Shown here: positions 14,319-14,337 of the stretch, piece after piece
Numbering within the stretch: position 1 is the first letter of the stretch
Layout of the letters: each line of letters opens with the position of its first letter
Assembly: GCA_027064285.1 (NCBI GenBank)
Contig: JAMOPX010000114.1
Span: forward strand, 1 to 14,337
Length of the DNA stretch: 14,337 nt
Reading direction: 5' to 3'
DNA from: Desulfobacterales bacterium
GTDB lineage: Bacteria > Desulfobacterota > DSM-4660 > Desulfatiglandales > JALVZP01
Notes under the pieces: model-generated
What the model was told of the DNA's origin: nothing
The model's database searches: none
Seen by the model: only the letters and a program-made list of their open reading frames with translations
Translations under genes and position numbers: made by a program

Positions 14319-14337
14319 GGTTAACAAAACCGCACAT

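Noticed and set aside
1..14337. tRNA, rRNA, riboswitch, CRISPR, insertion sequence or attachment site
   Set aside because: I saw no cloverleaf, spaced direct repeats, transposase or terminal inverted repeats. Nearly all bases are in recognised genes.

Overview
The window is a densely packed, AT-rich bacterial chromosome segment with no RNA genes, mobile elements or CRISPR arrays that I can see. Codon use leans on AGA/AGG for arginine and ATA for isoleucine, and the proteins are rich in Lys, Glu and Ile. Together with a DksA very close to the proteobacterial form and a DHH-CBS-nucleotidyltransferase fusion, this suggests a low-GC, probably thermophilic, anaerobic Gram-negative of the Desulfobacterota/Thermodesulfobacteriota kind. 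That placement is an inference. Fourteen genes are supported and no gene-free stretch reaches 300 bases.

Left part (1-6414, + strand): the 3' part of a PAS-HD-GYP signalling protein (cyclic-di-GMP hydrolase type), then dksA with a strong intrinsic terminator, then a tight run of housekeeping genes: an 879-residue DHH-CBS-tRNA nucleotidyltransferase, trpS, an RluB-type pseudouridine synthase and signal peptidase I. The first three of this run are joined by 4-base ATGA overlaps. The group serves tRNA 3'-end maturation, tRNA charging, rRNA modification and protein export.

Middle part (6373-9653, - strand): a thiolase-DUF35 pair with a near-consensus promoter and its own terminator, followed by prmA and rsmE, which methylate ribosomal protein L11 and 16S rRNA. 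rsmE runs convergently into lepB and overlaps it by 42 bases.

Right part: a divergently transcribed + strand pair (about 9790-13378) encodes a Wzy_C/O-antigen-ligase-like membrane protein with C-terminal TPRs and a secreted, probably glycan-active TIM-barrel protein. Facing it on the - strand are a small four-cysteine Fe-S domain protein and a DGC-domain putative zinc-binding protein (13375-14307), a cysteine-rich pair of unknown role.

The points most worth a second look are these. Two unrelated genes (the tRNA nucleotidyltransferase and prmA) each begin only a few bases after an intrinsic terminator, with no good ribosome binding site. The tRNA-nucleotidyltransferase/trpS/rluB cluster is compressed. 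The lepB/rsmE overlap is long. The Fe-S/DGC pair has no known function. I did not find a convincing, wholly new multi-gene system.
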